A DNA stretch of 64,000 nucleotides from Pseudomonadota bacterium. GTDB taxonomy: Bacteria > Pseudomonadota > Gammaproteobacteria > Steroidobacterales > Steroidobacteraceae. The notes under the pieces were generated by a model. It had not been told where the DNA came from. It was given only the letters and a program-made list of their open reading frames with translations, and did not search any database. How positions within the stretch are numbered: position 1 is the first letter of the stretch; every line of letters starts with the position of its first letter. Both the position numbers and the translations under genes were made by a program. Location: NCBI GenBank assembly GCA_025351005.1, contig JANXWS010000066.1:47040-111039 (forward strand), given 5' to 3'. Positions 9,012 to 19,870 of the stretch are shown here, in pieces.

Positions 9012-9965
9012 TCAGTGGCGCGCGCCGCTCACCAGCGTCGCGATGCGAGTTGCCGTCTCGAGCGCGGCGAGCCCCTCGCTGCCACCGACCACCGGCGGCT
9101 GGCCGCCGCGGATCGACGCGGCGAACGCCGCGATTTCGGCCCGCAGCGCATCGCCTTGCTCGTAGGAGCGTTCGTCGATCGCGACCTGCGGCAGGTCGCC
9201 GGCGGAGGGCGTCGCGCCCTTGCGGATCACGGTCAGGACCTTCTGCTGCAAGTCGAGCGACAGGTAGGCCTCGTCCTCGAACAGCCGCAGCTTGCGCTCG
9301 ACCTTGAGGCTGACGCGGCTGGCGGTGACGTTGGCGACACAGCCGGAGGCGAACCGGAGCCGCGCATTGGCGATGTCCAGCTCGTCCGAGAACACCGAAG
9401 CGCCGATCGCGTCAACGTCCACCAGCGGCGAGCGGACGATGCTCTGGATCAGGTCGATGTCATGGATCATCAGGTCGAGCACGACGCTGACGTCGGTGCC
9501 GCGGCTGCGAAACGGCGCGAGCCGGGCGGAGTCGATGAAACGCGGCGAGGTGACCAGCCCCTCGAGCGCGAGGACCGCCGAGTTGAAGCGCTCGAGGTGA
9601 CCGACCTGCAGCACACGGCCGCGTGCCGCGGCGCTGCGGATCAGGTCGCGCGCCTCCGCGACGGTGGTCGTGATCGGCTTCTCGACCAGTACGTGGATGC
9701 CCTCCTCGAGGCAGCCGAGCGCGATGGAATGGTGCAGCGGAGTCGGGGTGGCGATCGAGACCGCGTCGACCCGCCCGATCAGCTCGCGCCAGTCGGCCAC
9801 CGCCTCGACGCCGAGTTCGGCGGCGACCGCGTGCCGCGCGTCGCCGGGGTCGGCGACCGCGACCAGCCGGCACTGCGGCAGGGTGGCCCATTTCTGGGCG
9901 TGGAAGCGCCCGAGGTAACCGACCCCGATGACCGCCGCCCGCAATTCGCCGCCTTCGCTGGTCAT
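9012..9965 (-). CDS. Gfo/Idh/MocA family NAD(P)-dependent oxidoreductase
   Basis: The 317-residue protein has an N-terminal Rossmann fold with the dinucleotide motif GVGYLGRFHA at about 14-23. The family's conserved EKPI motif (VEKPITTTVAEA) carries the catalytic Lys. A C-terminal alpha/beta substrate domain includes the DLMIHDIDLIQS segment with the conserved His/Asp. Related proteins in proteobacteria include GnnA, the UDP-GlcNAc 3-dehydrogenase used for amide-linked lipid A. No gnnB or lpx gene is nearby, so that assignment is only a possibility. It is convergent with the TPR gene. Confidence 0.9.
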   Translation of the reverse strand: MTSEGGELRAAVIGVGYLGRFHAQKWATLPQCRLVAVADPGDARHAVAAELGVEAVADWRELIGRVDAVSIATPTPLHHSIALGCLEEGIHVLVEKPITTTVAEARDLIRSAAARGRVLQVGHLERFNSAVLALEGLVTSPRFIDSARLAPFRSRGTDVSVVLDLMIHDIDLIQSIVRSPLVDVDAIGASVFSDELDIANARLRFASGCVANVTASRVSLKVERKLRLFEDEAYLSLDLQQKVLTVIRKGATPSAGDLPQVAIDERSYEQGDALRAEIAAFAASIRGGQPPVVGGSEGLAALETATRIATLVSGARH

Positions 9966-10083
9966 GCTCGTCTCCGTCTCGGATCACCTGCCCATACACG
10001 CCGGCGCGGTGACCGGCCCTGGCGGTTGTCGCGGCGCCGGCGGCCCGCCATTATAGGCAGCCACTGCCAAGGCCCCGCCGCGA

Positions 10084-10389
10084 ATGACAGTCCCCGAGCA
10101 CGGCGATCGCGAGCCATTCGACCCGGCCCGACGCGCGTTGATCCGGCGCGAGCTGCGGCTGTTCGCCGTGGCCGCCGCCTTCGGCATCGTGCTGCTGCCG
10201 TTCCTCGTCTACTTCGCCGGCGCCGCGACGCTCGGGCCCTACGAGGGCGGACTGCCGGCCTTCCTCGGCAAGCTGTACGGCGACTTCATCCGGCTCTCGC
10301 CCGGCGCGTTGCTGCTCTTGCTTGGACCCTACGCGGCGCTGCTGGGAATCCGCCTCTTGACCCGGCCGCTGCGCCGGGCGCGCGGCTGA
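10084..10389 (+). CDS. hypothetical two-helix membrane protein
   Basis: Unknown function. The 101-residue protein has a charged N-terminus (1-27), a hydrophobic helix at about 28-50 and a second helix at about 73-94 rich in Leu and Gly, ending in an Arg-rich tail. The basic tail suggests both ends are cytoplasmic. The ATG at 10084 is the only reasonable start. It stands alone between the divergent oxidoreductase gene and the convergent M28 peptidase gene, so its neighbours say nothing about role. Confidence 0.6.
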   Translation: MTVPEHGDREPFDPARRALIRRELRLFAVAAAFGIVLLPFLVYFAGAATLGPYEGGLPAFLGKLYGDFIRLSPGALLLLLGPYAALLGIRLLTRPLRRARG

Positions 10390-10394
10390 CGCGC

Positions 10395-10415
10395 CGCGGT
10401 GGCGGCCTCACCGCG
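10395..10415. terminator. GC-rich hairpin between convergent genes
   Basis: A perfect 7-bp stem (CGCGGTG with CACCGCG) encloses a 7-base loop just after the stop of the two-helix protein gene and ahead of the M28 peptidase stop. It could end transcription on either strand. There is no T-run on either side, so an intrinsic terminator is not proven, and random GC-rich hairpins are common here. Confidence 0.3.
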
Positions 10416-10491
10416 ACCTCGCCGGCCGCCGGCCCCGATATGACATAACACAGTCACGCCCTGCGGCCGACCGGCGGACGCGCCGCAGTAG

Positions 10492-12153
10492 TCACGGGGA
10501 CGCAGCCTTCAGGCTCTGCTCGCGGATCGCGCGGAACTCGTTGCCCGGATACCACGCCGGCCAGCGACGCTCGTTCGCGACCTTGTTGCCGACCGCATAC
10601 AGCAGCTTGATGTCCTCGAGCGCGCCGCTGACGTCCCAGGCGGGGTCGTAGCTGTCGGTCGGCTTGTGGTAGCGGTGGGCGGTGAAGTCCTCGACCTGCG
10701 CGGCGCCCCAGCCGGCCGGATGGGTGCGCGAGTCGGTGCCGCTCGCGGTGTAGAGCGCCGGTACGCCCCGCTTTGCCAGGTTGAAGTGGTCGGAACGGTA
10801 GTAATAGCCCTTTTCGGGCTCGTGGTCCGGGGTGATGACCCGCTGCTGGCCGGCCGCGGCCTCCTTCAGGTCGTCCTCGAGGTCCGACGCGCCGAAGCCG
10901 ACGACCTCGATGTCGCGTGTCCGGCCGAACGGTTTCATCTCGTCGATGTTGATCGTCGCCACGGTGCGGGAGAGCGGCACAAGCGGGTGCGCCGCGTAGA
11001 ATGCCGAGCCGACCAGCCCCTGCTCCTCGCCGGTCGGCGCGATGAACAGCACCGAGCGTTCCGGGGCCTTGCCGGCATGCACGAAAGCGTTCGCGATCTG
11101 CATGATCCCGGCGACGCCAGAGGCGTTGTCGACCGCGCCGTGGTAAATCAGATCCGGCTCGCCTGCGGCGCCCGGCTGGCGCCCGAAATGGTCCCAGTGG
11201 GCCGTGTAGATGATGAACTCGTCCGGGTGCGTCCGCCCCTTGACCATGCCGACAACGTTCGCGGAAACGGTACGGTGGATGGTGTTCCGCACGGTCAGGT
11301 CCGCCGCGGCGTCGAGCGACACGGGCCGAAACCCGGGTGTCGTCGCGGCGTGCTCGAGCGCCGCGAAATCCTTGCCGGCCAGCGCGCAGATCCGCTCCGC
11401 GGCGGACAATGACACCCAGCCCTCAACGGCAATCCGGCCGAGGTGATGGTCGGCGGCGTCTTCCTCGAGCTGCGCGCCGTTGTTGCTGTTGCGCACGACC
11501 TCCCAGCCGTAGGCCGCCGGCCCGGCCTGGTGGACGATCAGGGCACCGGCAGCCCCTTGCCGCATCGCCTCCTCGAATTTGTAGGTCCACCGTCCGTAGT
11601 AGGTCATCTTGCGGCCGCGAAAGAGCGCAGGGTCGCGGTAACCCGGGTCGTTGACCAGCACCACGGCGGTCTTGCCGCGCATGTCGACGCCGGCGTAGTC
11701 ATTCCAGCCGAACTCGGGGGCGACGATGCCGTGACCGACGAAGACCAGCGGGCTCGCCGTGAGGCGCGATTCCGGCACCACGCGCTTGGTCCAGACCATC
11801 ATGTCGTCCGCGTAGGCGAAGGCCGCGTCGCCACGCCCCGAGTGCACCGTCAGCACCGCGCCCGGATCGGCCGTAATCTCCACGAGCGGGACCTGCTGGC
11901 GGTAGCCCGCGGCGCCGACCGGCTGCAGACCGAGCGCGCGAAACTCGCGCTCGAGGTAATCGAGCGTCTTGCGCTCGCCGGCCTGGCCGGGCTTGCGGCC
12001 TGCAAACTCGTCGGAGGCGAGCAGTTCGACCGCGCGGCGGAAGGCCGCTTCGCTCACCACTGCGGACCCGTCCGGTGGCGCGGCCGGGGCGGCGGCCGCG
12101 ACCAGCAGCAGGAGGCCGACCAGCCGGTAGATCGGCGGAATAGCGTGCGCCAT
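10492..12153 (-). CDS. M28 family metallopeptidase with PA domain, exported
   Basis: The 553-residue protein starts at the ATG at 12153, where a signal peptide begins (hydrophobic core at about 10-22, then PAAPPDGS). The first third is followed by an inserted protease-associated domain (about 130-250). The zinc peptidase domain then shows the M28 ligands: His in TAHWDHFGR, Asp in DNASGVAGIMQ, the catalytic Glu pair in TGEEQGLVGS, and a late His in YYYRSDHFNLAK. Such enzymes are periplasmic or secreted aminopeptidases. The C-terminus carries a short extension after the last ligand. A small membrane protein gene precedes it by 17 bases on the same strand. Confidence 0.93.
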   Translation of the reverse strand: MAHAIPPIYRLVGLLLLVAAAAPAAPPDGSAVVSEAAFRRAVELLASDEFAGRKPGQAGERKTLDYLEREFRALGLQPVGAAGYRQQVPLVEITADPGAVLTVHSGRGDAAFAYADDMMVWTKRVVPESRLTASPLVFVGHGIVAPEFGWNDYAGVDMRGKTAVVLVNDPGYRDPALFRGRKMTYYGRWTYKFEEAMRQGAAGALIVHQAGPAAYGWEVVRNSNNGAQLEEDAADHHLGRIAVEGWVSLSAAERICALAGKDFAALEHAATTPGFRPVSLDAAADLTVRNTIHRTVSANVVGMVKGRTHPDEFIIYTAHWDHFGRQPGAAGEPDLIYHGAVDNASGVAGIMQIANAFVHAGKAPERSVLFIAPTGEEQGLVGSAFYAAHPLVPLSRTVATINIDEMKPFGRTRDIEVVGFGASDLEDDLKEAAAGQQRVITPDHEPEKGYYYRSDHFNLAKRGVPALYTASGTDSRTHPAGWGAAQVEDFTAHRYHKPTDSYDPAWDVSGALEDIKLLYAVGNKVANERRWPAWYPGNEFRAIREQSLKAASP

Positions 12154-12170
12154 CGGGAACTCCCGGAACG

Positions 12171-12458
12171 TCAACGGGGCCAATAGTAGAAGCCGAGCGC
12201 GGCGACCGCGAGCCAGGTACCGCCCTGGGCGACCCATAGCCAGCGCGCCTGGCGGAGCGTGCCCATGAACGCGTAGCCGGACACGAACGAGAGCCCGAGG
12301 AACAGCAGAAAGCTCCGCAGCAGGTGGCCATACTCGCGCCCGAGCGTGGGGTAGTCGCCGGACACCGACAGGAAGACCACGATCACCATGGCGAGACCGA
12401 TTGCAATGGTCACCGCCGACCCCAGTATGATCCCCGTCAGCACGGCCAATGGCGACAT
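12171..12458 (-). CDS. hypothetical three-helix membrane protein
   Basis: Unknown function. I take the ATG at 12458 (95 residues); a GTG six codons upstream at 12476 is an alternative. There are three hydrophobic segments at about 5-28, 45-64 and 70-90, with a conserved-looking GDYPTLGREYGHLL loop between the first two. The end is aromatic (LGFYYWPR). It lies immediately upstream of the M28 peptidase gene and is likely cotranscribed with it. Confidence 0.65.
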   Translation of the reverse strand: MSPLAVLTGIILGSAVTIAIGLAMVIVVFLSVSGDYPTLGREYGHLLRSFLLFLGLSFVSGYAFMGTLRQARWLWVAQGGTWLAVAALGFYYWPR

Positions 12459-12586
12459 CGCCAGCCCCCCCGTCACCGCACTTGATCCCGGCGCCCGCGG
12501 TCACTAGGCTCAATGCCATGAAACACTTCCGATTCGCGACGCAGGCCGCGCCGCCGACCCGCCTCCGGCGGCTAGTCTAACCCCCC

Positions 12587-14749
12587 ATGACAGATACCCC
12601 GTTACCCCCAACCCGGCCGCGCCCGGGCCTCGCTGCGCGCCTCGCGATCGCGCTGCCGACGCTCGCCCTGGTCGGCATCCTGTTCACCGGCTCCTCCGGC
12701 ACCGTCCCGGCGGCCGTCCCCGCTGCGCACGCCGCCGGCGACGGGCCGCTGCAGCCGAGCGAGCGCCACCGCAAGGTCGCGCGGCTGGTCGGCGGCACGA
12801 TCGAGCGCTGGCACTACCGCCAGGCCGTGCTCGACGACAACATGTCCTCGCAGGTGTTCGACCGCTACATCGAGTCCCTCGACACCAATCGCAGCTACTT
12901 CCTGCGCAGCGACCTCACCGAGCTCGAGCAGTACCGCTTCAAGCTGGGCGAGGCGATCCGCTCCGGCAACGTCGATCCCGCCTTCGTGATCTTCGCGCGC
13001 TTCCAGGAGCGCAACCGTGCCGAGGTCCGCGCCGCCCTCGCGCAACTCGACGACCAGCCGGATTTCACGATCGGCGAGTCCTTCTCCTTCGACCGCACCA
13101 AGGCGCCGTGGCTCGCTTCGCAGGCCGAGCAGGACGACCTTTGGCGCAAGCGGGTCAAGAACGACGCGCTGTCGCTGATGCTCGCCAACAAGACCTGGCC
13201 CGAGGCGCGCGAGCTGCTCAAGCAGCGCTACCAGCGGGTGCTGAAGCGCATTGACCAGGTCTCGGCGGACGACGTGTTCGAGAGCTTCATGAACGCCTAC
13301 GCGCACGTTTATGACCCGCATTCGAACTACCTCTCGCCGCGTTCGAGCGAGGAATACAACATTGCCATGAAGCTGTCGTACGAGGGCATCGGCGCGTCGC
13401 TGCAAGTGGTCGACGACCATGTCACGGTGATGGAAGTGATCGCCGGAGGCCCGGCCGCGGTCGGCGGGCAGATCAAGGCCAATGACCGGATCAACGCGGT
13501 CGCGCAGGGCAAGAAGGGCGAGATGGTCGACGTCATCGGCTGGCGACTCGACGACGTCGTCGAGCTGATTCGCGGCCCCGCCGGCACCACGGTGCGGCTC
13601 TCGGTGCTGCCGGCAGGTGCAAACCCCGGCGCGAAGGAGTCGCCGGTCGAGTTCGTGCGCAACAAGGTTACGCTCGAAGCCAAGGCGGCGCAGAAGAAGG
13701 TGCGCACGGTCAAGCGCGGTGAGCGCGAGTACAAGATCGGCGTCATCGACGTGCCGAGCTTCTACCAGGACTACGAGGCCAAGGTCGGCGGCGACAATGA
13801 TTACCGCAGCACGACGCGCGACGTCGCGCGGCTGATCGGCGAGCTGAAGAAGGAGAAGGTCGAAAGCCTGGTCATGGACCTGCGCGGCAACGGCGGCGGC
13901 CACCTGTCCGAGGCCACCGGCCTCGTCGGCCTGTTCATCCACCAGGGTCCGGTGGTGCAGCTTCGCAACACGGGCGGGCGCATCGACGTCCTGCCGGACC
14001 CGGAGTCCGCCGAGATCTGGGACGGCCCGCTGGTCGTGCTGGTCGATCGCACAAGCGCCTCCGCCTCCGAGATCTTCGCCGCCGCGATACAGGACTATGG
14101 CCGCGGCGTGATCGTCGGCCAGCAGACCTACGGTAAGGGCACGGTGCAGAACCTCTACCCTCTCGACCATTGGGCGCTCGGCCCGCATGCCGGCTTCGGC
14201 GAGCTGACGGTGACGATCGGCAAGTACTACCGGGTCACCGGCGACAGCGTGCAGAACCGCGGCGTGCTGCCGGAGATCGCTCTGCCCTCGATGATCAGCA
14301 CCGCCGAGGTCGGCGAGTCGACGCGCGACAGCGCTCTGCCGTGGGACCAGATACGCCCGGCTGAATTCGAGCCCGACCACTCGCTGCGCACCTCCATCGA
14401 GTCTTTGACGCAGGCGCACGGCCTGCGCATGCGCACCGATCCCGATCTCCGGGCTCTCGTCGGCGACGCCGAGGCGCTCGAGCAGTTGCGGCTCGAGAAG
14501 ACGGTGTCGCTCAACCTCGCGCTGCGCAAGACGGAGCGCGAGCAGCAGGACTCGGAGCGGCTCGCGCGCATCAACACGCGCCGCAGCGCGCATGGCCAGC
14601 CGGCGCTCCGGTCGCTCGAGGAAGTGAACGCCGAGACCGAGCCCGACGCCAACCTGGAGGAGTCGGCGCAGATCGTCACCGACCTGCAGCTGCTGCAGGC
14701 GGGCGCGGCACGCCTGTCGCAAGTGCATCCGGCACCCGAGGCCCGCTAG
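12587..14749 (+). CDS. prc: carboxy-terminal processing (tail-specific) protease, S41 family
   Basis: The 720-residue protein starts at the ATG at 12587. An N-terminal signal anchor (about 17-35) sends it to the periplasm. A long N-terminal domain precedes a PDZ domain at about 240-330 (SYEGIGASLQVVDDHVTV, then GGPAAVGG). The S41 core holds the Ser-Lys dyad. The nucleophile is in RTSASASEIF (S492 by alignment with the E. coli enzyme), and the general base Lys is in TYGKGTVQ (K517). The family trims penicillin-binding proteins and degrades ssrA-tagged or unstable periplasmic proteins. A C-terminal helical domain rich in Glu and Arg completes it. It is divergent from the small membrane protein gene and convergent with the coiled-coil gene. 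Confidence 0.95.
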   Translation: MTDTPLPPTRPRPGLAARLAIALPTLALVGILFTGSSGTVPAAVPAAHAAGDGPLQPSERHRKVARLVGGTIERWHYRQAVLDDNMSSQVFDRYIESLDTNRSYFLRSDLTELEQYRFKLGEAIRSGNVDPAFVIFARFQERNRAEVRAALAQLDDQPDFTIGESFSFDRTKAPWLASQAEQDDLWRKRVKNDALSLMLANKTWPEARELLKQRYQRVLKRIDQVSADDVFESFMNAYAHVYDPHSNYLSPRSSEEYNIAMKLSYEGIGASLQVVDDHVTVMEVIAGGPAAVGGQIKANDRINAVAQGKKGEMVDVIGWRLDDVVELIRGPAGTTVRLSVLPAGANPGAKESPVEFVRNKVTLEAKAAQKKVRTVKRGEREYKIGVIDVPSFYQDYEAKVGGDNDYRSTTRDVARLIGELKKEKVESLVMDLRGNGGGHLSEATGLVGLFIHQGPVVQLRNTGGRIDVLPDPESAEIWDGPLVVLVDRTSASASEIFAAAIQDYGRGVIVGQQTYGKGTVQNLYPLDHWALGPHAGFGELTVTIGKYYRVTGDSVQNRGVLPEIALPSMISTAEVGESTRDSALPWDQIRPAEFEPDHSLRTSIESLTQAHGLRMRTDPDLRALVGDAEALEQLRLEKTVSLNLALRKTEREQQDSERLARINTRRSAHGQPALRSLEEVNAETEPDANLEESAQIVTDLQLLQAGAARLSQVHPAPEAR

Positions 14750-14766
14750 GCCGCCGGCCGCCGTCT

Positions 14767-15846
14767 TCAGGTCAGCAGCACCGCGTAGACGTCCCAGTAG
14801 TCGTCCGACAGCACGTTCGCCTCGCGCCCGCTGCCGGCCGCGCCGCGCAGCGCCGGCGGCAGCGAACCCGGCTCCGGCACCGGATCGGCCGGCTGGCGGT
14901 AGTTCGCGGCGCGCCGCAGCTCGTCGGTGCGCGCCCGGATCTCGGCGAAGAAGTCCGCCTTCGACCCGACCAGCGCCGCGGCCGCGGCGATCTCGACCAT
15001 CAGCGCCTCGCAGTCGGAGCGCGCGCCGTAGTTGCTCTCGTGGACGGTGTGTGCGCGCGCCAGCCGCGCGCGCTCGGCCAAGCCGGATGGCGCCAGCATC
15101 GCGTACAGCATCTGCGCGTAGGCGATCACCGCGATGTTGATCGCGCGCCGTCCCTCGAGCGACAGGCCGCCGAACTCCGGCAGCGGCTGCTTCTCGACGG
15201 TGCGCTGCGCCTCGCGCATGTCGTCGAGGCGGCCGCGCGCCTGCAGCGTGCGGGCGCTCTGTCGCGTGTGCTGCTCGCGGAGCCGGCGCCGCGCAAAGTA
15301 GTGCCACAGCCCCTGCGCGGCGGCGAGCTGCTGCCGGACGGTGGCCAGTTGCCGTTCCTCGACGTCGAGCGCCTGGCTTGCCTCGGCTAGCCGCTCGGTC
15401 GAGAGCCGCGTACGCGCCAGCCGTTCCTGCTGGAACTCGGCCATCGCGCGCTTGCGCTCGCGATCCTGCTGCTGGCGGCGGAGGTCGGCGCCGAACTGCT
15501 GCACCTGCACGTGACAGACGCGCCACAGGCCGCGCAGCTGGAAGTGCACCAGCGCGCCCGCGCCGAGCTCCGGGTTGCCGAGCAGCGTCTCGAGCGCGTT
15601 GCGCTCATCGATGGCCCGCTGGGTCGACGCTTCCTGCTGCTTCAGGCGGTCCTGCAACTGGTGTAGCTGGTCGTCGAGGCTGCCGAGCTCCTTCTTGAGC
15701 TCGGCGCGGTTCCAGTAGAGCTTGAGCAGGCGCTCCTGCTCGTCGCTGCTGCGCTTTGCGACGCCGCGCGGCTGCGTCCACGAGGATATTTTGTCGCCGA
15801 TGCTCATCGTGCGGGCCGCGGGCACACCGGGCGCGCTCCGTGACAT
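14767..15846 (-). CDS. coiled-coil protein of unknown function, coupled to a DUF1249 gene
   Basis: I do not recognise a named family. I choose the ATG at 15846 (359 residues) because it shares its A with the upstream gene's stop in TGATG, which suggests reinitiation; an internal ATG at 15807 (MSIGDKISS) is an alternative. From about 45 to 225 the chain is almost uninterrupted charged helix rich in Gln, Arg, Glu and Leu, predicting a long coiled coil. A globular C-terminal part (240-340) contains GRRAINIAVIAYAQMLYAML and ends in DDYWDVYAVLLT. No membrane span or signal is evident, so it is probably cytoplasmic. Confidence 0.75.
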   Translation of the reverse strand: MSRSAPGVPAARTMSIGDKISSWTQPRGVAKRSSDEQERLLKLYWNRAELKKELGSLDDQLHQLQDRLKQQEASTQRAIDERNALETLLGNPELGAGALVHFQLRGLWRVCHVQVQQFGADLRRQQQDRERKRAMAEFQQERLARTRLSTERLAEASQALDVEERQLATVRQQLAAAQGLWHYFARRRLREQHTRQSARTLQARGRLDDMREAQRTVEKQPLPEFGGLSLEGRRAINIAVIAYAQMLYAMLAPSGLAERARLARAHTVHESNYGARSDCEALMVEIAAAAALVGSKADFFAEIRARTDELRRAANYRQPADPVPEPGSLPPALRGAAGSGREANVLSDDYWDVYAVLLT

Positions 15847-16310
15847 CAACGCACCGCTGGCCCGAAGCGGTGGCCGCGGTCGACGCAGTACTCGAGCCAC
15901 TTGTTCAGCATGACGTTGCGCGCCCAGCGCGATCCCAGGTCGCCGCCGTCGGCGGGCGCGCGGCCGCCAAGCCTGGATGCGCCGACTCCGAATGCGTGCG
16001 CCTCGGCGACCCGCGCATCGTGGTAGACGCGCACGGCGAGGTCGGGCGCGTCGGGCCCGGCGCCGGCGCCCGCCGCCGGCTCGAATGCGTAGGTCAGCTG
16101 CAGCATCGTGGTGTACGGGCCACGCTCGAGCAGCGTGAGCTTGAGCTCGCAGTCGTCGGTGACGCGCGAGCGCTGCTCGGGCGCGAGCCGGCGCACGTCG
16201 CCCACCAGCCAGCCGAGGCGGATGAAATTGCTCTCATACAGTGTCATCAGCCCGACGAAACTGCCGGGCCGCGCGCGCCAAGACACTGCACAGAGGTCGT
16301 CACCGAGCAT
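15846..16310 (-). CDS. DUF1249 domain protein
   Basis: The 154-residue protein starts at the ATG at 16310. The central part matches the DUF1249 pattern: LYESNFIRLGWLVGD at about 22-36, a CELKLTLLERGPYTTMLQLTY stretch, DLAVRVYHDARVAEA, and the closing LNKWLEYCVDRGH. The family is common in gammaproteobacteria but has no known function. Its stop overlaps the start of the coiled-coil gene by one base. The divergent or codirectional context with ppsR (103 bases upstream, same strand) may place all three in one transcript. Confidence 0.85.
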   Translation of the reverse strand: MLGDDLCAVSWRARPGSFVGLMTLYESNFIRLGWLVGDVRRLAPEQRSRVTDDCELKLTLLERGPYTTMLQLTYAFEPAAGAGAGPDAPDLAVRVYHDARVAEAHAFGVGASRLGGRAPADGGDLGSRWARNVMLNKWLEYCVDRGHRFGPAVR

Positions 16311-16413
16311 GGCCCGAATATAACACAGGGATTTTACCGGTCTCGCGCCGCTGTCACGACTGAGAAGGCGCGCACGCCCGCGCCGCTGGCATGCGAACTG
16401 CATCACGCCCCGC

Positions 16414-17238
16414 TCAGGGCCGAAGGCGTCGCTCGATGCCGGTATGCTGCATGATGCGGCTGCCGATCTCCTCGACCGAGCAGTGCGTGGTGTCGAGGTA
16501 CGGGATGCCGGCACGCTGGAACAGCGCCTCCGCCTGGCGCACCTCGAACGCAACCTGCTGCAGGGCGGCGTAGCGGCTGTTGGGCCGGCGCTCGTTGCGG
16601 ATCTGCTGCAGCCGCTCCGGCTCGATCGTCAGGCCGTGCAGCTTCGACTGGCAGGCGACCAGCACCGCGGGCAGGCGCGGCGCTTCCAGGTCGTCGTCGG
16701 TGAGCGGATAGTTGGCGGCGTAGATGCCGTACTGCAGCGCCATGTAGAGGCAGGTCGGCGTCTTGCCGGAGCGCGACACGCCCACCAGGACGACATCGGC
16801 CTTGGCATAGTCGCGCGTCTGAGCGCCATCGTCATTGGCGAGCGCGAAGTTGGTGGCGTTGATGCGCGCCGTGTAGGCCTCGCTGTCCGCCATGCCGTGC
16901 GCGCGCCCTTCGGCGTGCGAGCTCTTGACGCCGAGCGTCGCCTCGAGCGGCCCCATGAAGGCGTCGAAGAAGTCGAGGAACACGGCGTCCGCCGCCTTGA
17001 CCGCGTCGCGCAGCTCGTCCTTGACGAGCGTGCTGAAGACGATCGCCGGCTGGCCGTCGGCGGCACCGGCGGCGTCGATCCGCGCCCGCGCCTCGGCCGC
17101 CTTCTCGATGGTCGCGATGAAGGGCAGCGTCACGGTGCGGAACTGCAATCCCGCGAACTGCGTCAGCAGGCTGTGGCCCATCGTTTCGGCGGTGACGCCG
17201 GTCTGGTCGGAGACGAAGAACACCGTTCGCTTCGGCAC
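16414..17238 (-). CDS. ppsR: PEP synthase regulatory protein (bifunctional kinase/pyrophosphorylase)
   Basis: PpsR inactivates PEP synthase by ADP-dependent phosphorylation of a Thr next to its catalytic His and reactivates it by phosphate-dependent removal. The 274 residues start at the GTG at 17238, where the family motif [19 protein letters not shown] begins. The nucleotide-binding loop GVSRSGKTP spans 153-161, and the conserved [11 protein letters not shown] segment follows. It is divergent from ppsA across 136 bases, the usual pairing of regulator and target. Length and motifs are complete. Confidence 0.96.
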   Translation of the reverse strand: MPKRTVFFVSDQTGVTAETMGHSLLTQFAGLQFRTVTLPFIATIEKAAEARARIDAAGAADGQPAIVFSTLVKDELRDAVKAADAVFLDFFDAFMGPLEATLGVKSSHAEGRAHGMADSEAYTARINATNFALANDDGAQTRDYAKADVVLVGVSRSGKTPTCLYMALQYGIYAANYPLTDDDLEAPRLPAVLVACQSKLHGLTIEPERLQQIRNERRPNSRYAALQQVAFEVRQAEALFQRAGIPYLDTTHCSVEEIGSRIMQHTGIERRLRP

Positions 17239-17374
17239 GCGCGCTCCAGGGGCGGGACCCGGACGCAGTGTACCCTCGCGGCCGACCGCCCAGTCGGGCG
17301 CGGCCTGCGGACAGCGGGCGGGCGTTTGCGGCACAATCCGCGCGCCGTCATCGCGGCAAGCCGGGGATCTGGGC

Positions 17375-19744
<2,370 letters not shown>

Positions 19745-19870
19745 CGAGGAGGCTGCCTGCGGGCGGGTCGCCGCTCGCGACCGTAGGCCGGCATGGCAGG
19801 CGCACCGACCTGCCAGACGCGCGCCGTCACCGTCGCCCGGCGAGTCCGTGATTCGGGGCCGCGGCGGCGA

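Noticed and set aside
12602..15526. A 974-codon open frame on the minus strand through the tail-specific protease and beyond
   Set aside because: It runs opposite prc, whose Ser-Lys dyad and PDZ are clear, and has repetitive low-complexity content. It is a GC shadow.
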